Shown here one piece after another: positions 36,195-44,990 of a stretch of DNA of 64,000 nucleotides. Positions within the stretch are counted from its first letter, which is position 1; each line of letters begins with the position of its first letter. Position numbers and translations under genes: made by a program. Source of the DNA: Nevskia sp. (GTDB lineage Bacteria > Pseudomonadota > Gammaproteobacteria > Nevskiales > Nevskiaceae); NCBI GenBank assembly GCA_019689635.1, contig JADGHB010000008.1, positions 1-64,000 of the forward strand. The letters are read 5' to 3'. Under the pieces are notes generated by a model. It did not search any database, was not told the DNA's origin, and saw only the letters and a program-made list of their open reading frames with translations.

Positions 36195-38390
36195 ATGCCC
36201 GCCTTGCTGTTTCTCGTTTTGTTGCTGAGCGCGCCGCTGGCCGCCCTGGCGCAAAGCGCCTCGGCCCCGGACACCGAGCCGTCCGGCCCCTCTTCCCCGC
36301 CGCCGGTCCAGCTCGGCCCGGTGGTGGTGGAGGACAAACCCTGGGAGTACAACCGTCCCACCCGTTTTGCCCATTCCTTGCCCGAAGTGGACGGCACCGC
36401 GATCACCGTGACCAAGAAAACTTCGGTGGAAAAACTCGACGCGCAACCCACCGTCATCGACAACAACCAGCGCGCGCTCTTCGATCGCCTGCCCGGCATC
36501 GTCATCGCCGAACAGCAGAATCCCCTCCAGCTCAATCTTTCCTATCGCGGCCTGGGCAATCCGCAAGAAAGCGAATACGTGCTCTCTTTACAGGACGGCA
36601 TTCCGATCTCTTCGGACTGGATCGGCTTTCCCACGCTGTACTACTTGCCGGTCCCGCAGACGCTCGATTCCATCCAGATGATCCGCGGTGGCTCGGGACT
36701 GCTCTACGGCCCCGAACCGCAGCCGGTGATCAATTACGTCTCACGGCTGCCGAGCGCCGTGCCGCTGGCGGGCACCACGGAACAAGTCGGCGGCAGCGAT
36801 GCGCTGTTTTCCAGCTTCAACCGCCTGGACGGCACGCGCGGCCCCTGGGGCTATCTCGCCGACTACAGCCATCGGCGCAGCAACGGCCAACGGCCGAACG
36901 GCGCGTTCGTGCTCGACGCCGGCGATGTGCGCTTGTCGTACGCGCTTGATGCCCGGCAGACCCTGGGCCTGGACGTGCACGCCTACTCGGTGAGCAGCGG
37001 ACTGCCGGGGTTCCTGACCATCCAGCAATTCCAAACCGACCCGCACGCCGCCACGACCCCCAGCGATCACGAATGGGTGGATCGCTATACGGCCGTGCTG
37101 CGCTATGAGAATGCATTCACCGACGCCTGGCGACTGCAGGCCAAGTTGTGGACCGGCACGCAGGATCTGACCACGCGCAGCGACGCTTACACGGGCCAGC
37201 AGGCCCAGAGCGCCCAGATCAGCGACCAGCGCTTCTACTACAGCGGCCTCGACACGCGGCTCTTGCTGCGCTGGGCCGCAGCCAACGCCTTGAGCTTCGG
37301 CACCACGCTCTACACCTCGCGCAGCCCCTGGAACATCTTCAACGACGCCGACCCCCAAGCCGCGCGCGACGACCGCAGCGGAACGCCGTTTTATCTCGAC
37401 GACCGGACCACCCGGTACGGCGCGCTGTTCGCCGAAAACGTGTTCCGCTTCGGACGCTTCCACCTCGTTGCCTCCGCGCGCTTCGAACACGAGGAGATCG
37501 GCGTGGACGAACACGCCCTGCCGCCGTTCCTCCACCGCGCGCCGATTCAACGCACGTATTACAAGAACGTGCCGTTGTTCGGCCTGGGGCTGGGCAACGA
37601 CTTCGGCCGCGGCAACGAAACCTATCTCAACCTCGCCCAGGGCTTCCGCCCCCTGCGCTACCTCGACGTGGCGAGCCCCTTCGGCAACTTCGATCCCGGC
37701 AACAACCCCGACCCGACCAAATACCTGACCTACGAAGCCGGCGTACACGGCTGGCCGCGCGAGGGCTTGTATTACGACGCAAGCCTGTTCTGGGTGCGCA
37801 CCCAAAACCGCATCGAGAGCCAGACGCTGGGCAACGGCGCTTCGGTCAACGTCAACTCCGGCAACGCGCGCAGCCGCGGCTTCGAAGGCGAGCTCGACTA
37901 CGATTGGCTGCGCCTGACCGCGGCGCCTGCCGAGCTGCATCTCGACAGCTTCGTCAACCTGAGCCTGCTCGAGGCGCGGATCACTCAGAGCCAGACGCGC
38001 GTGAATCCCGCGGACCCCGACAGCCCCAGCCTGGCCGGGAACACGCCGTCCTACGCCCCGCATTATGTCCTCAAGTACGGGCTGACCTGGCGACGCACCG
38101 GCGTCTATCAACTGAGCCTGGTCGGTCAGACGCTAGGCAGCCAGTACTGGGCCGACAACAACCAACCCCGGCGCAATGGCTCGGGCGTCATCGTCACGCC
38201 GGCGCTCATCCCGCAGTACACGGTGCTCGACCTGTCCGGCGACTACCGCTTGGGCCGCCACCTGCGCCTGCTGGGAGGCGTCAGCAACCTCACCGACCGG
38301 ACTTATTACTCGCGCGTGTTCTTCGTCAACGGGGGCATCGAACCGGCCCCGGGGCGCACGTTTTACGCCGGTGCGGCTTGGGATTTCTGA
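36195..38390 (+). CDS. TonB-dependent outer-membrane receptor
   Basis: 731 residues. A signal peptide (about 1-20) is followed by a Pro-rich stretch and a likely TonB box GPVVVE, then a plug domain (RLPGIVIAEQQ, LSYRGLGNPQESEYVLSLQDGIPI, IRGGSGLLYGPEPQPVINYV) and a 22-strand barrel ending in GAAWDF with terminal Phe. The barrel portion resembles FecA-like iron receptors, but the ligand is not deducible. No sigma/anti-sigma pair or periplasmic binding gene is adjacent. GGGAG precedes the ATG at 36195. Confidence 0.88.
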   Translation: MPALLFLVLLLSAPLAALAQSASAPDTEPSGPSSPPPVQLGPVVVEDKPWEYNRPTRFAHSLPEVDGTAITVTKKTSVEKLDAQPTVIDNNQRALFDRLPGIVIAEQQNPLQLNLSYRGLGNPQESEYVLSLQDGIPISSDWIGFPTLYYLPVPQTLDSIQMIRGGSGLLYGPEPQPVINYVSRLPSAVPLAGTTEQVGGSDALFSSFNRLDGTRGPWGYLADYSHRRSNGQRPNGAFVLDAGDVRLSYALDARQTLGLDVHAYSVSSGLPGFLTIQQFQTDPHAATTPSDHEWVDRYTAVLRYENAFTDAWRLQAKLWTGTQDLTTRSDAYTGQQAQSAQISDQRFYYSGLDTRLLLRWAAANALSFGTTLYTSRSPWNIFNDADPQAARDDRSGTPFYLDDRTTRYGALFAENVFRFGRFHLVASARFEHEEIGVDEHALPPFLHRAPIQRTYYKNVPLFGLGLGNDFGRGNETYLNLAQGFRPLRYLDVASPFGNFDPGNNPDPTKYLTYEAGVHGWPREGLYYDASLFWVRTQNRIESQTLGNGASVNVNSGNARSRGFEGELDYDWLRLTAAPAELHLDSFVNLSLLEARITQSQTRVNPADPDSPSLAGNTPSYAPHYVLKYGLTWRRTGVYQLSLVGQTLGSQYWADNNQPRRNGSGVIVTPALIPQYTVLDLSGDYRLGRHLRLLGGVSNLTDRTYYSRVFFVNGGIEPAPGRTFYAGAAWDF

Positions 38391-38399
38391 GCCGCGTGC

Positions 38400-39164
38400 T
38401 CAGCGCGGGCGGTAGGTCACCACTTCGCCTTCGTCGCGGAAGGAGAACGGCGTGAAGTGCGTGGTGCGGTCGAAGGTGTCGATGCCCTCGGCGCGCTTGA
38501 GCCGGCCGACCACGTAGTAGATGAAAGGCGTGGACACGACTTCCACCGACACCTTGAACGTCCAGTTGAAGGCGATGACGTGGAACAGCGAAGCACTGGT
38601 CCACAGGCCGCCGAAAGCGATGGGATAAAACAGCAGCGAGTCCACCGCCTGGCCGGCCATGGTCGAGCCCACGGTGCGTGTCCACAGCCAGCGGCCATGG
38701 GTCAGCACTTTGAGCTTGGCCAGCACGAAGGAATTGGTGAAGTCGCCGCACCAGTAGGCGATCATGCTCGCCGCGACGATGCGCCAGGTGCCGCCGAACA
38801 CCACCTCCAGCGCCGGCTGCAGCGTGGCGTTGTACGGCTCCAGCCGGCTGGGCGGCACGCGCAGGATGAACTGCGTCATCACCGTGGCGAACATCAGCGC
38901 GCCCAAGCCGGCCCAGGCCACGCGCCGCGCGCGGGCGTAACCGTACACCTCGGTGATGAGATCGTCGAAGATGTAGCTGATGGGAAAGAACAGATTGCCC
39001 GCGCCGAACACGAACGTACCCAGCACCGGCAGCGTCACCGAGCACACCTTGGCGGGGCCGATCAGATTGGCGCACAAGAGCACCGTGACCATGCCCGCCA
39101 TGCAAAATTCGTAGTAGCGGAAGGCGGGCCGCTCTCCTGGTGCGGTCGGTGGGTTCACGATCAC
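38400..39164 (-). CDS. Queuosine-precursor transporter family protein (YhhQ type)
   Basis: 254 residues with six to seven membrane segments. Family-typical blocks are GNLFFPISYIFDDLITEVYGY, the DFTNSFVLAKLKVLTHGRWLWTRTVGSTMAGQAVDSLLFY stretch and a final FDRTTHFTPFSF. VUT/YhhQ proteins import queuine-type precursors. The GTG at 39164 overlaps the TGA of the upstream patatin (GTGA), so it is translationally coupled; GTG 39158 is an alternative. Confidence 0.88.
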   Translation of the reverse strand: MIVNPPTAPGERPAFRYYEFCMAGMVTVLLCANLIGPAKVCSVTLPVLGTFVFGAGNLFFPISYIFDDLITEVYGYARARRVAWAGLGALMFATVMTQFILRVPPSRLEPYNATLQPALEVVFGGTWRIVAASMIAYWCGDFTNSFVLAKLKVLTHGRWLWTRTVGSTMAGQAVDSLLFYPIAFGGLWTSASLFHVIAFNWTFKVSVEVVSTPFIYYVVGRLKRAEGIDTFDRTTHFTPFSFRDEGEVVTYRPR

Positions 39165-40876
39165 AGTCCCTGCTGCTTCAACGCCTCGTCGAGTCGGGCG
39201 CGGATCAGCTCCAGCACGCGCGGGCGCAGGAACCACTGCCAGGCCGCCGCCAGCCCGGCGCGGTACAGCGGCCTCATCAGCAGGTTTTCGCCGGCGGTGA
39301 GCTGCCGACGATACAGCGCGCAAACCCCGTCGAGCCGCCGCTCGATATCCGACATCAAGACATCGCAGGCAAGCTTTCCCGCGGGCCAGTCCATCGGCGG
39401 CTCTTCCGCGCGCACCGATCCCACCAGGGGCACGATGGGTAGTTGGCCATCGCTGCTGCGGAACGCGTCGAGCTCGCTCGACGAGAGTTGCGCATAGCCC
39501 CAGCGCACGATGGGATTGTCCGGCGGCAGGGTGAAGTGCTCGGCGAGGAAGCGCTGGGCGTTGCGGCGGCCGAGCTGGTAATCGTGGCGGCGGAACGCCT
39601 CGTGGAAGAAGCCGAGGAATCCGCCGAGGGCGCCGCCGGCGATCGCATAGGGCGCCTGGGGCGGCGCCTTCGAGCCGGCGGGCGCGACCACGAAGCGGCT
39701 GTACTCGGTTTCGTCCCAGGCCAGCGCCAGGTCCGCGGGCTTGAAGCGCGCCTGCATGATCCAGGCATCGACCAGCGGCGCGAGCTGCGCCTGCGGCGGC
39801 AAGGCCAGGTCCTGGCCGTCGCCGGGCACGGTGGGCGGCGGCGGGCCGTCCGTCGGCGGCGACAGGAAGGGCGCCACCATCAGCACCGCGGCATCGGCGG
39901 CTTCGGGCGCACTCGCCAATTCGCGGCCGGGGCCGCCGGCGATCAGCTCGCGCGCCAGCTCGAAAGGCTCGTTGTTGAAAACCCCGCCGTCCACCGCGGC
40001 GAAGCGGTAGGGATCGGGTGGATGCTGTGGGTCGCGCCAGGCCGGCGGGATCGGCTGCAACTCGCCCTCGGGCGTCGTCACCGCATGGCGGAAGCCGTAT
40101 TCCGCGGCTGCGCGCTCGATCAGCCGCGGCTTGAGGAACAGCGGGAACGCACCGGAAGCCGCCGCGGCCTGGCCGAGCATCTGCCAGCGCGGCAGGTCGG
40201 CGACGGAGGCCTCGGGCAAAACCAGGTGACCGCGCAAATGCGGCGGCAGCGCGTGCGGGTCCGGCTCGCCGCCGATCAAAAACCCGCGCCAGTCGGCGTG
40301 CTCGCGCATCGCCTCGGCGCTTGCCGGGCGGTTGCCGAGGAAGTCGATGCGGTACAGCACGCCGCGCAGGTTGCCGAGCGTGAAGCGCGCCACGAAGGGG
40401 CGTTTCACGTAAGGCCGCGGCTGCGGCGTGGCGCTGTAGGCGAGGCTGGCGGCGACGATGGCGTCGATCGCCGTGCAGTCGAGCAGGGCCTCCAGCCGGC
40501 CGGCGGCGAGGTCGGCGTCGCCCAGCAGGGCGCGCAGATCGATCGCTTCGACCCAGGCGCGGTACAGCGGGTTGGCGGCGGCAGGCCGATCTTGATCGGT
40601 CGTGGCGCCCCCGTCGGGGGCGATGCGCACGTGCGGGAAACGGTAGGGCAGCACGATGGCGAGCAGCGCCGCGCACATCGCGCCCGCCGAAGCGCCGACC
40701 GCCGCCTCCAGCGACACCGCGTGGCGCGGCACCGGCGCGCCACGCGCCTTGGCCGCGGACCAGGCGTCCAGCGCCTCGATCAGGAAATCCAGCACGCCGG
40801 CGGTGTAGGCGCCCGCCGACACCGCGCCCGCCATCGCCAGGCCGATTCTGAACGTGGGTGTGGCCGGATCGCTCAT
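39161..40876 (-). CDS. Patatin-like phospholipase family protein
   Basis: 571 residues. A patatin core with the nucleophile elbow GASAG (Ser63) and a late dyad DGG (AVDGGVFNNEPFELA). The oxyanion loop is AMAGAVSAGAYTAG, without the basic residue common in patatins, so activity is uncertain. A long C-terminal part (about 350-571) does not match a domain I know. The start at ATG 40876 begins SDPATPTFRIGLAMAG. It is coupled to the transporter gene by a 4-nt overlap. Confidence 0.85.
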   Translation of the reverse strand: MSDPATPTFRIGLAMAGAVSAGAYTAGVLDFLIEALDAWSAAKARGAPVPRHAVSLEAAVGASAGAMCAALLAIVLPYRFPHVRIAPDGGATTDQDRPAAANPLYRAWVEAIDLRALLGDADLAAGRLEALLDCTAIDAIVAASLAYSATPQPRPYVKRPFVARFTLGNLRGVLYRIDFLGNRPASAEAMREHADWRGFLIGGEPDPHALPPHLRGHLVLPEASVADLPRWQMLGQAAAASGAFPLFLKPRLIERAAAEYGFRHAVTTPEGELQPIPPAWRDPQHPPDPYRFAAVDGGVFNNEPFELARELIAGGPGRELASAPEAADAAVLMVAPFLSPPTDGPPPPTVPGDGQDLALPPQAQLAPLVDAWIMQARFKPADLALAWDETEYSRFVVAPAGSKAPPQAPYAIAGGALGGFLGFFHEAFRRHDYQLGRRNAQRFLAEHFTLPPDNPIVRWGYAQLSSSELDAFRSSDGQLPIVPLVGSVRAEEPPMDWPAGKLACDVLMSDIERRLDGVCALYRRQLTAGENLLMRPLYRAGLAAAWQWFLRPRVLELIRARLDEALKQQGL

Positions 40877-40932
40877 GAATTTCCGTCTCGCTCCGCTTGT
40901 GTCAGCATCTTGCCACGACCGACCTGGATCCG

Positions 40933-41988
40933 ATGACCCCTTCCGCCGATTCCGCCCGCGCGGCGCACGCCAGCGCACCGCTGGCGCGCATTCTGCGCAA
41001 TCTGCAACGGCACCGTTACCTGCTCGCCGTGCTGAGCTTCGCCGCCGGAGCGGCGAGCTTTTTCCTCATGGCGCGCAACGAACGCCTGGCGCCATGGATC
41101 GCGGCAGGACTCGCGCTCAACTGGGCGGCGATCCTGTTCGAGGGCGCGCTCGGCCGCTGGCTCGCGCGCTTCCGCTACGGGCACCTGTCGCCTTACCTGC
41201 TGCGCTACGGCATGCAGTCCGTGCACCAGTTGAGTTTCTTCTTCTGCCTGCCCTTCGTGCTCAGCACCACGACCTGGGACAGCGGCCAGGCGCTGTTCGC
41301 CGCGGCGGCGTGCGCGGCGGCGCTGGCGTCGATGTGGGATCCGCTTTACTACGGTGTGATCGCCGCGCGGCCCTGGCTGCACCTGGCCTTCCACGGCTTC
41401 GCCATGTATCTCGCGCTGCTGGTGGTGCCGCCGCTGATCTGGCGGCTCGACACCACGCACAGCCTGGCGCTGGCCTCCGCGGCGCTGGGGCTGCTCTCGC
41501 TGCCCAGCTTTCTGCACCGGGTGCGGCGGCGCACCCCGCTGCGACTCGCGCTGCTGCTCGCCGCCGCGGTAGCGCTCGGCGGTTTGTCTTGGATTGCGCG
41601 CTACTGGGTACCGCCAGCGACGCTGTGGATCTCCGACGCGCGGGTCACCGCCACGCTCGATCCCGAGCGCCGCGCACCCGGTACGCCGCTGCCAGACGTT
41701 CCGGCCGGCGCGCTCGCCGGCGGCCTGTACGCTTACGCCGCGATCCACGCGCCACGCGGCTTGCGCGAGCAGGTGTTCCACGTCTGGCGCCACGACGGGC
41801 GCATCGTGGACCGCATTCCCATGACCGTCGCCGGCGGGCGCGAGCAGGGCTACCGTGCCTGGAGTTACAAGCGCAGCTTTCCCGAAAACAGCGCGGGAAC
41901 CTGGGAAGTGGACTTCGTCACCGACGGCGACCAGTTGATCGGCAAGCTGCGCTTCCGCGTGGTCGAGCCGGCCGCGGCGCCGCGCTGA
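40933..41988 (+). CDS. DUF5924/DUF2914 membrane protein
   Basis: 351 residues. The N-terminal two thirds contain six or so hydrophobic segments (LLAVLSFAAGAASFFLMA through LRLALLLAAAVALGG). The C-terminal 110 residues form a soluble domain with HVWRHDGRIVDRIPMTVAGGREQGYRAWSYKRSFPENSAGTWEVDFVT, which matches the DUF2914 pattern found on beta-barrel or membrane proteins. No function is known. ATG 40933, divergent from the patatin by 56 nt. Confidence 0.8.
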   Translation: MTPSADSARAAHASAPLARILRNLQRHRYLLAVLSFAAGAASFFLMARNERLAPWIAAGLALNWAAILFEGALGRWLARFRYGHLSPYLLRYGMQSVHQLSFFFCLPFVLSTTTWDSGQALFAAAACAAALASMWDPLYYGVIAARPWLHLAFHGFAMYLALLVVPPLIWRLDTTHSLALASAALGLLSLPSFLHRVRRRTPLRLALLLAAAVALGGLSWIARYWVPPATLWISDARVTATLDPERRAPGTPLPDVPAGALAGGLYAYAAIHAPRGLREQVFHVWRHDGRIVDRIPMTVAGGREQGYRAWSYKRSFPENSAGTWEVDFVTDGDQLIGKLRFRVVEPAAAPR

Positions 41989-42035
41989 CGGGATGCGGGC
42001 GGCCCGTCACGCCGCGCAACGGCAAGCGCCGCGAC

Positions 42036-43430
42036 TCAGGCGCCCAGCTCCTTGACCGCCTGGATCATTTGCACCATGACTTTCTGTGCGTCGCCGTAGA
42101 CCATGTTGCAGTTGTCGCGGTAGAACAATTCGTTTTCCACGCCGGAGTAGCCCTTGCCCTGGCCGCGCTTGATGACGTAGACCTGCTTGGCCTGATCGAC
42201 GTTGAGGATGGGCATGCCGTAGATGGGGCTCGCCTTGTTGGTGCGCGCGGCGGGGTTGACGGTGTCGTTGGCGCCGATCACCAATGCGACGTCGGCTTCC
42301 TTGAACTCGTTGTTGATGTCTTCCATGTCGAAGATGATGTCGTAGGGCACCCCGGCCTCGGCGAGCAGCACGTTCATGTGGCCGGGCATGCGGCCGGCCA
42401 CCGGGTGGATGGCGAACTTGACCTCCACGCCGCGCTCCTGCAGCAGCTTCACGAACTCGTAGAGCTTGTGCTGCGCCTGCGCCACCGCGAGGCCATAGCC
42501 GGGCGCGATGATGACCTTGCTGGCGTAGCGCATCTGGATGGCGGCGTCGCCGGCTTCGGCGGACTTCAGGGTGCCGGCGATCTCGCCGCCGCCGACGTCC
42601 ACCTCGCCGAAGTTGGAGAACAGGATGTTGGCGAGCGAGCGGTTCATGGCGCGCGCCATCAGGATGGTGAGCAGCGTGCCGGCCGAGCCGACCAGCACGC
42701 CGGCGATGATCATCGCCGGGTTCTGCAGCACGAAGCCTTCCAGGCCCACCGCCATGCCGGTGAACGCGTTGTACAGCGAGATCACCACCGGCATGTCCGC
42801 GCCGCCGATGGGAATGGTCATCAGCACGCCGAAGGCCAGCGCGCCGGCGAAGAACAGGCTGACCTTGAGCTCGGTGAGCCCGCCGAGGATCCACACCCCG
42901 ACCGCGAGCGTGGCGAGCAGCACCAGGGCGTTGAGGATCTTCTGGCCCGAGAAGCGGATGGACTTCTGCATCTTGCCTTCGAGCTTGGCCCAGGCGACCA
43001 GCGAACCGGAGAAGGACACGCCGCCGATCAGCGCGCCGAGCAGGGCTAGGCCCTGCGGGCCGTAGCCCTGCGCGTGCGCGCCGTACAGCTCCACCGCGGC
43101 GATGGCCGCCGCCGCGCCGCCGCCCATGCCGTTGTACAGCGCCACCATCTGCGGCATGGAGGTCATCGGCACGCGCCGGCCCTGCCACCAGGCCCAGGCG
43201 TTGCCGACCGCCAGCGCGATCAGGATCAGCGCGAGATTGGTCTTGAACTGCGGATTCTCGGGGCTGGCGAAGGCGAGGCTCACCAGCACCGCCACCACCA
43301 TGCCCGCGCCGGCCCACACGATGCCGCCGCGCGCGGTCACCGGGCTGGACATGCGCTTCAAGCCGAAGATAAAGAGGAAGGCCGCGGCGAAGTAGCTCGC
43401 CTGGATCAGCAGACCGATCGGGAAGTTCAT
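42036..43430 (-). CDS. pntB: NAD(P) transhydrogenase subunit beta
   Basis: 464 residues. The N-terminal two thirds are membrane (domain II) and the C-terminal third is the NADP-binding domain III with VIIAPGYGLAVAQAQHKL, HPVAGRMPGHMNVLLAEAGVPYD and GANDTVNPAARTNKASPIYGMPIL. The proton-translocating enzyme uses the proton gradient to make NADPH from NADH, useful for biosynthesis from C1 units. Third gene of the pntAA-pntAB-pntB unit, 10 nt after pntAB. Confidence 0.97.
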   Translation of the reverse strand: MNFPIGLLIQASYFAAAFLFIFGLKRMSSPVTARGGIVWAGAGMVVAVLVSLAFASPENPQFKTNLALILIALAVGNAWAWWQGRRVPMTSMPQMVALYNGMGGGAAAAIAAVELYGAHAQGYGPQGLALLGALIGGVSFSGSLVAWAKLEGKMQKSIRFSGQKILNALVLLATLAVGVWILGGLTELKVSLFFAGALAFGVLMTIPIGGADMPVVISLYNAFTGMAVGLEGFVLQNPAMIIAGVLVGSAGTLLTILMARAMNRSLANILFSNFGEVDVGGGEIAGTLKSAEAGDAAIQMRYASKVIIAPGYGLAVAQAQHKLYEFVKLLQERGVEVKFAIHPVAGRMPGHMNVLLAEAGVPYDIIFDMEDINNEFKEADVALVIGANDTVNPAARTNKASPIYGMPILNVDQAKQVYVIKRGQGKGYSGVENELFYRDNCNMVYGDAQKVMVQMIQAVKELGA

Positions 43431-43440
43431 GTCCGCGCCC

Positions 43441-43749
43441 TCACTTCTGCTCGGGTTTGGAGGACTTGAACATGCCGAGCATGCGCTCGGTGACGACGTA
43501 GCCGCCGGCGGCGTTGCCGGCGCCCAGCACCACGCCGGCGAAACCGATGGCTTGCTCCAGCCACGTGTGCGCGTTGGCCAGGGCGTACATGGCGCCGACC
43601 ACCACCACGCCGTGGATGAAGTTGGAACCGGACATCAGCGGCGTGTGCAGGATGGCGGGCACGCGGCCGATGATCTCGTAGCCGGTGAAGGCGGCGAGCA
43701 TGAAGATGTAGAGGGCGACGAAGCCGGTGAGCGTGAGGGTCGCGTCCAT
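43441..43749 (-). CDS. pntAB: NAD(P) transhydrogenase subunit alpha, part 2
   Basis: 102 residues, three to four membrane helices (LTLTGFVALYIFMLAAFTGYEIIGRVP; VVVGAMYALANAH; IGFAGVVLGAGNAAGGYVVTERMLGMF). This is the small membrane portion of the alpha subunit, separate in organisms with split PntA. It lies 23 nt after pntAA. Confidence 0.95.
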   Translation of the reverse strand: MDATLTLTGFVALYIFMLAAFTGYEIIGRVPAILHTPLMSGSNFIHGVVVVGAMYALANAHTWLEQAIGFAGVVLGAGNAAGGYVVTERMLGMFKSSKPEQK

Positions 43750-43772
43750 GGATGTTTCCCCGGGTTGGTTGC

Positions 43773-44900
43773 TTAAGCGCCTTCGATGAGCTTCTTGGCC
43801 GCCTCGTTCCTGATCTCGCCGGCGTGCGTCAGGCAGGACTTGGCCAGCACCTCGTCGCTCCAGTCGATGTGGATCGCGCCGTTCTTGAGGAACAGCTCGA
43901 GCAGGTTGTACTGGTTCTTGGCGTAGAGCTCGCTGGCGTGTTCGCCGAGCGCCGAAGGCACGTTGAGCGGCGCGACGACGGTGACCTGGCCGACCTGGAT
44001 CGTTTGGCCCGGCTGGCTGTACTCGCAGTTGCCGCCGCCTTCGGCGGCCAGATCCACGATCACCGCGCCGGCCTTCATGCCGTCCACCTGCGCCTTGGAG
44101 ATCAGCTTGGGCGAAGGACGGCCGGGAATCGCGGCGGTGGTGATGACCACGTCGGCCTGCTGGAGGTGCTTGGTGACGACCGCGGCGACTTTTTCCTTTT
44201 CCTCGGCCGTCAGCTCGCGCGCGTAGCCGCCCGCGCCGCGCGCGTCCACGCCGGTGTCCACGAACTTGGCCCCCAGCGACTCGGCCTGCTCCTTGGTCTC
44301 CGGGCGCACGTCGTAGCCTTCCACGATCGCGCCCAGCCGGCGCGCGGTGGCCACCGCCTGCAAACCGGCCACGCCCAGGCCCATCACCAGCACCTTGGCC
44401 GGTCGGATGGACCCGACCGCGGTGGTCATCATCGGGAAGATGCGCGCGAGATGCGTGGCGCCGAGCAGCGCGGCGTAGTAACCCGACAGCGCGGCCTGGC
44501 TGGAGAGCGCGTCCATCGCCTGGGCGCGGGTGATGCGCGGCACCAGCTCCATGGCGAAGCAGGTCAGCTTGCGGTCACGCAGGAGCTTGACCAACTCCGG
44601 CTCTTTGTGAGCGTACACGAAGGAGATCAGGATGGCGCCTTCCTTCATCGCGCCGACCACCTCCGCCGGCGGCGGGTTGACCGCCAGCAGCACGTCGGCG
44701 TCGGAGGCGAGTCCCTGCGGATTGGCGGCGAAGGACACGTTCTGGTACGCGGCGTCCGGCAGTTTGACGCCTTCGCCCGCGCCGGACTGCATGTGCAGCT
44801 CGGCGCCGAGTTTGACGAGCTTGGCGGCGACGCTGGGGACCAGCGCCACGCGCTTTTCGCCCGCGCGCGTTTCCTTGAGCACTGCGATCTTGACCGCCAT
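43773..44900 (-). CDS. pntAA: NAD(P) transhydrogenase subunit alpha, part 1
   Basis: 375 residues, soluble NAD(H)-binding domain I. N-terminal IAVLKETRAGEKRVALVP, GAILISFVYA, the nucleotide-binding VLVMGLGVAGLQAVATARRLGA and DVVITTAAIPGRPSPKLI are characteristic and distinguish it from alanine dehydrogenase. A GAGGGGG stretch lies about 8 nt before the ATG. First gene of the unit, downstream of the RND operon with 90 nt between. Confidence 0.96.
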   Translation of the reverse strand: MAVKIAVLKETRAGEKRVALVPSVAAKLVKLGAELHMQSGAGEGVKLPDAAYQNVSFAANPQGLASDADVLLAVNPPPAEVVGAMKEGAILISFVYAHKEPELVKLLRDRKLTCFAMELVPRITRAQAMDALSSQAALSGYYAALLGATHLARIFPMMTTAVGSIRPAKVLVMGLGVAGLQAVATARRLGAIVEGYDVRPETKEQAESLGAKFVDTGVDARGAGGYARELTAEEKEKVAAVVTKHLQQADVVITTAAIPGRPSPKLISKAQVDGMKAGAVIVDLAAEGGGNCEYSQPGQTIQVGQVTVVAPLNVPSALGEHASELYAKNQYNLLELFLKNGAIHIDWSDEVLAKSCLTHAGEIRNEAAKKLIEGA

Positions 44901-44990
44901 CGTGTGATCCCCTCATGAGCCGAGCGCGCCGCAGCCCACGTCGCGCCGGCGGAAAAATGCGCGCCAGTTTAACGAAACGGGCCGGCAAAC

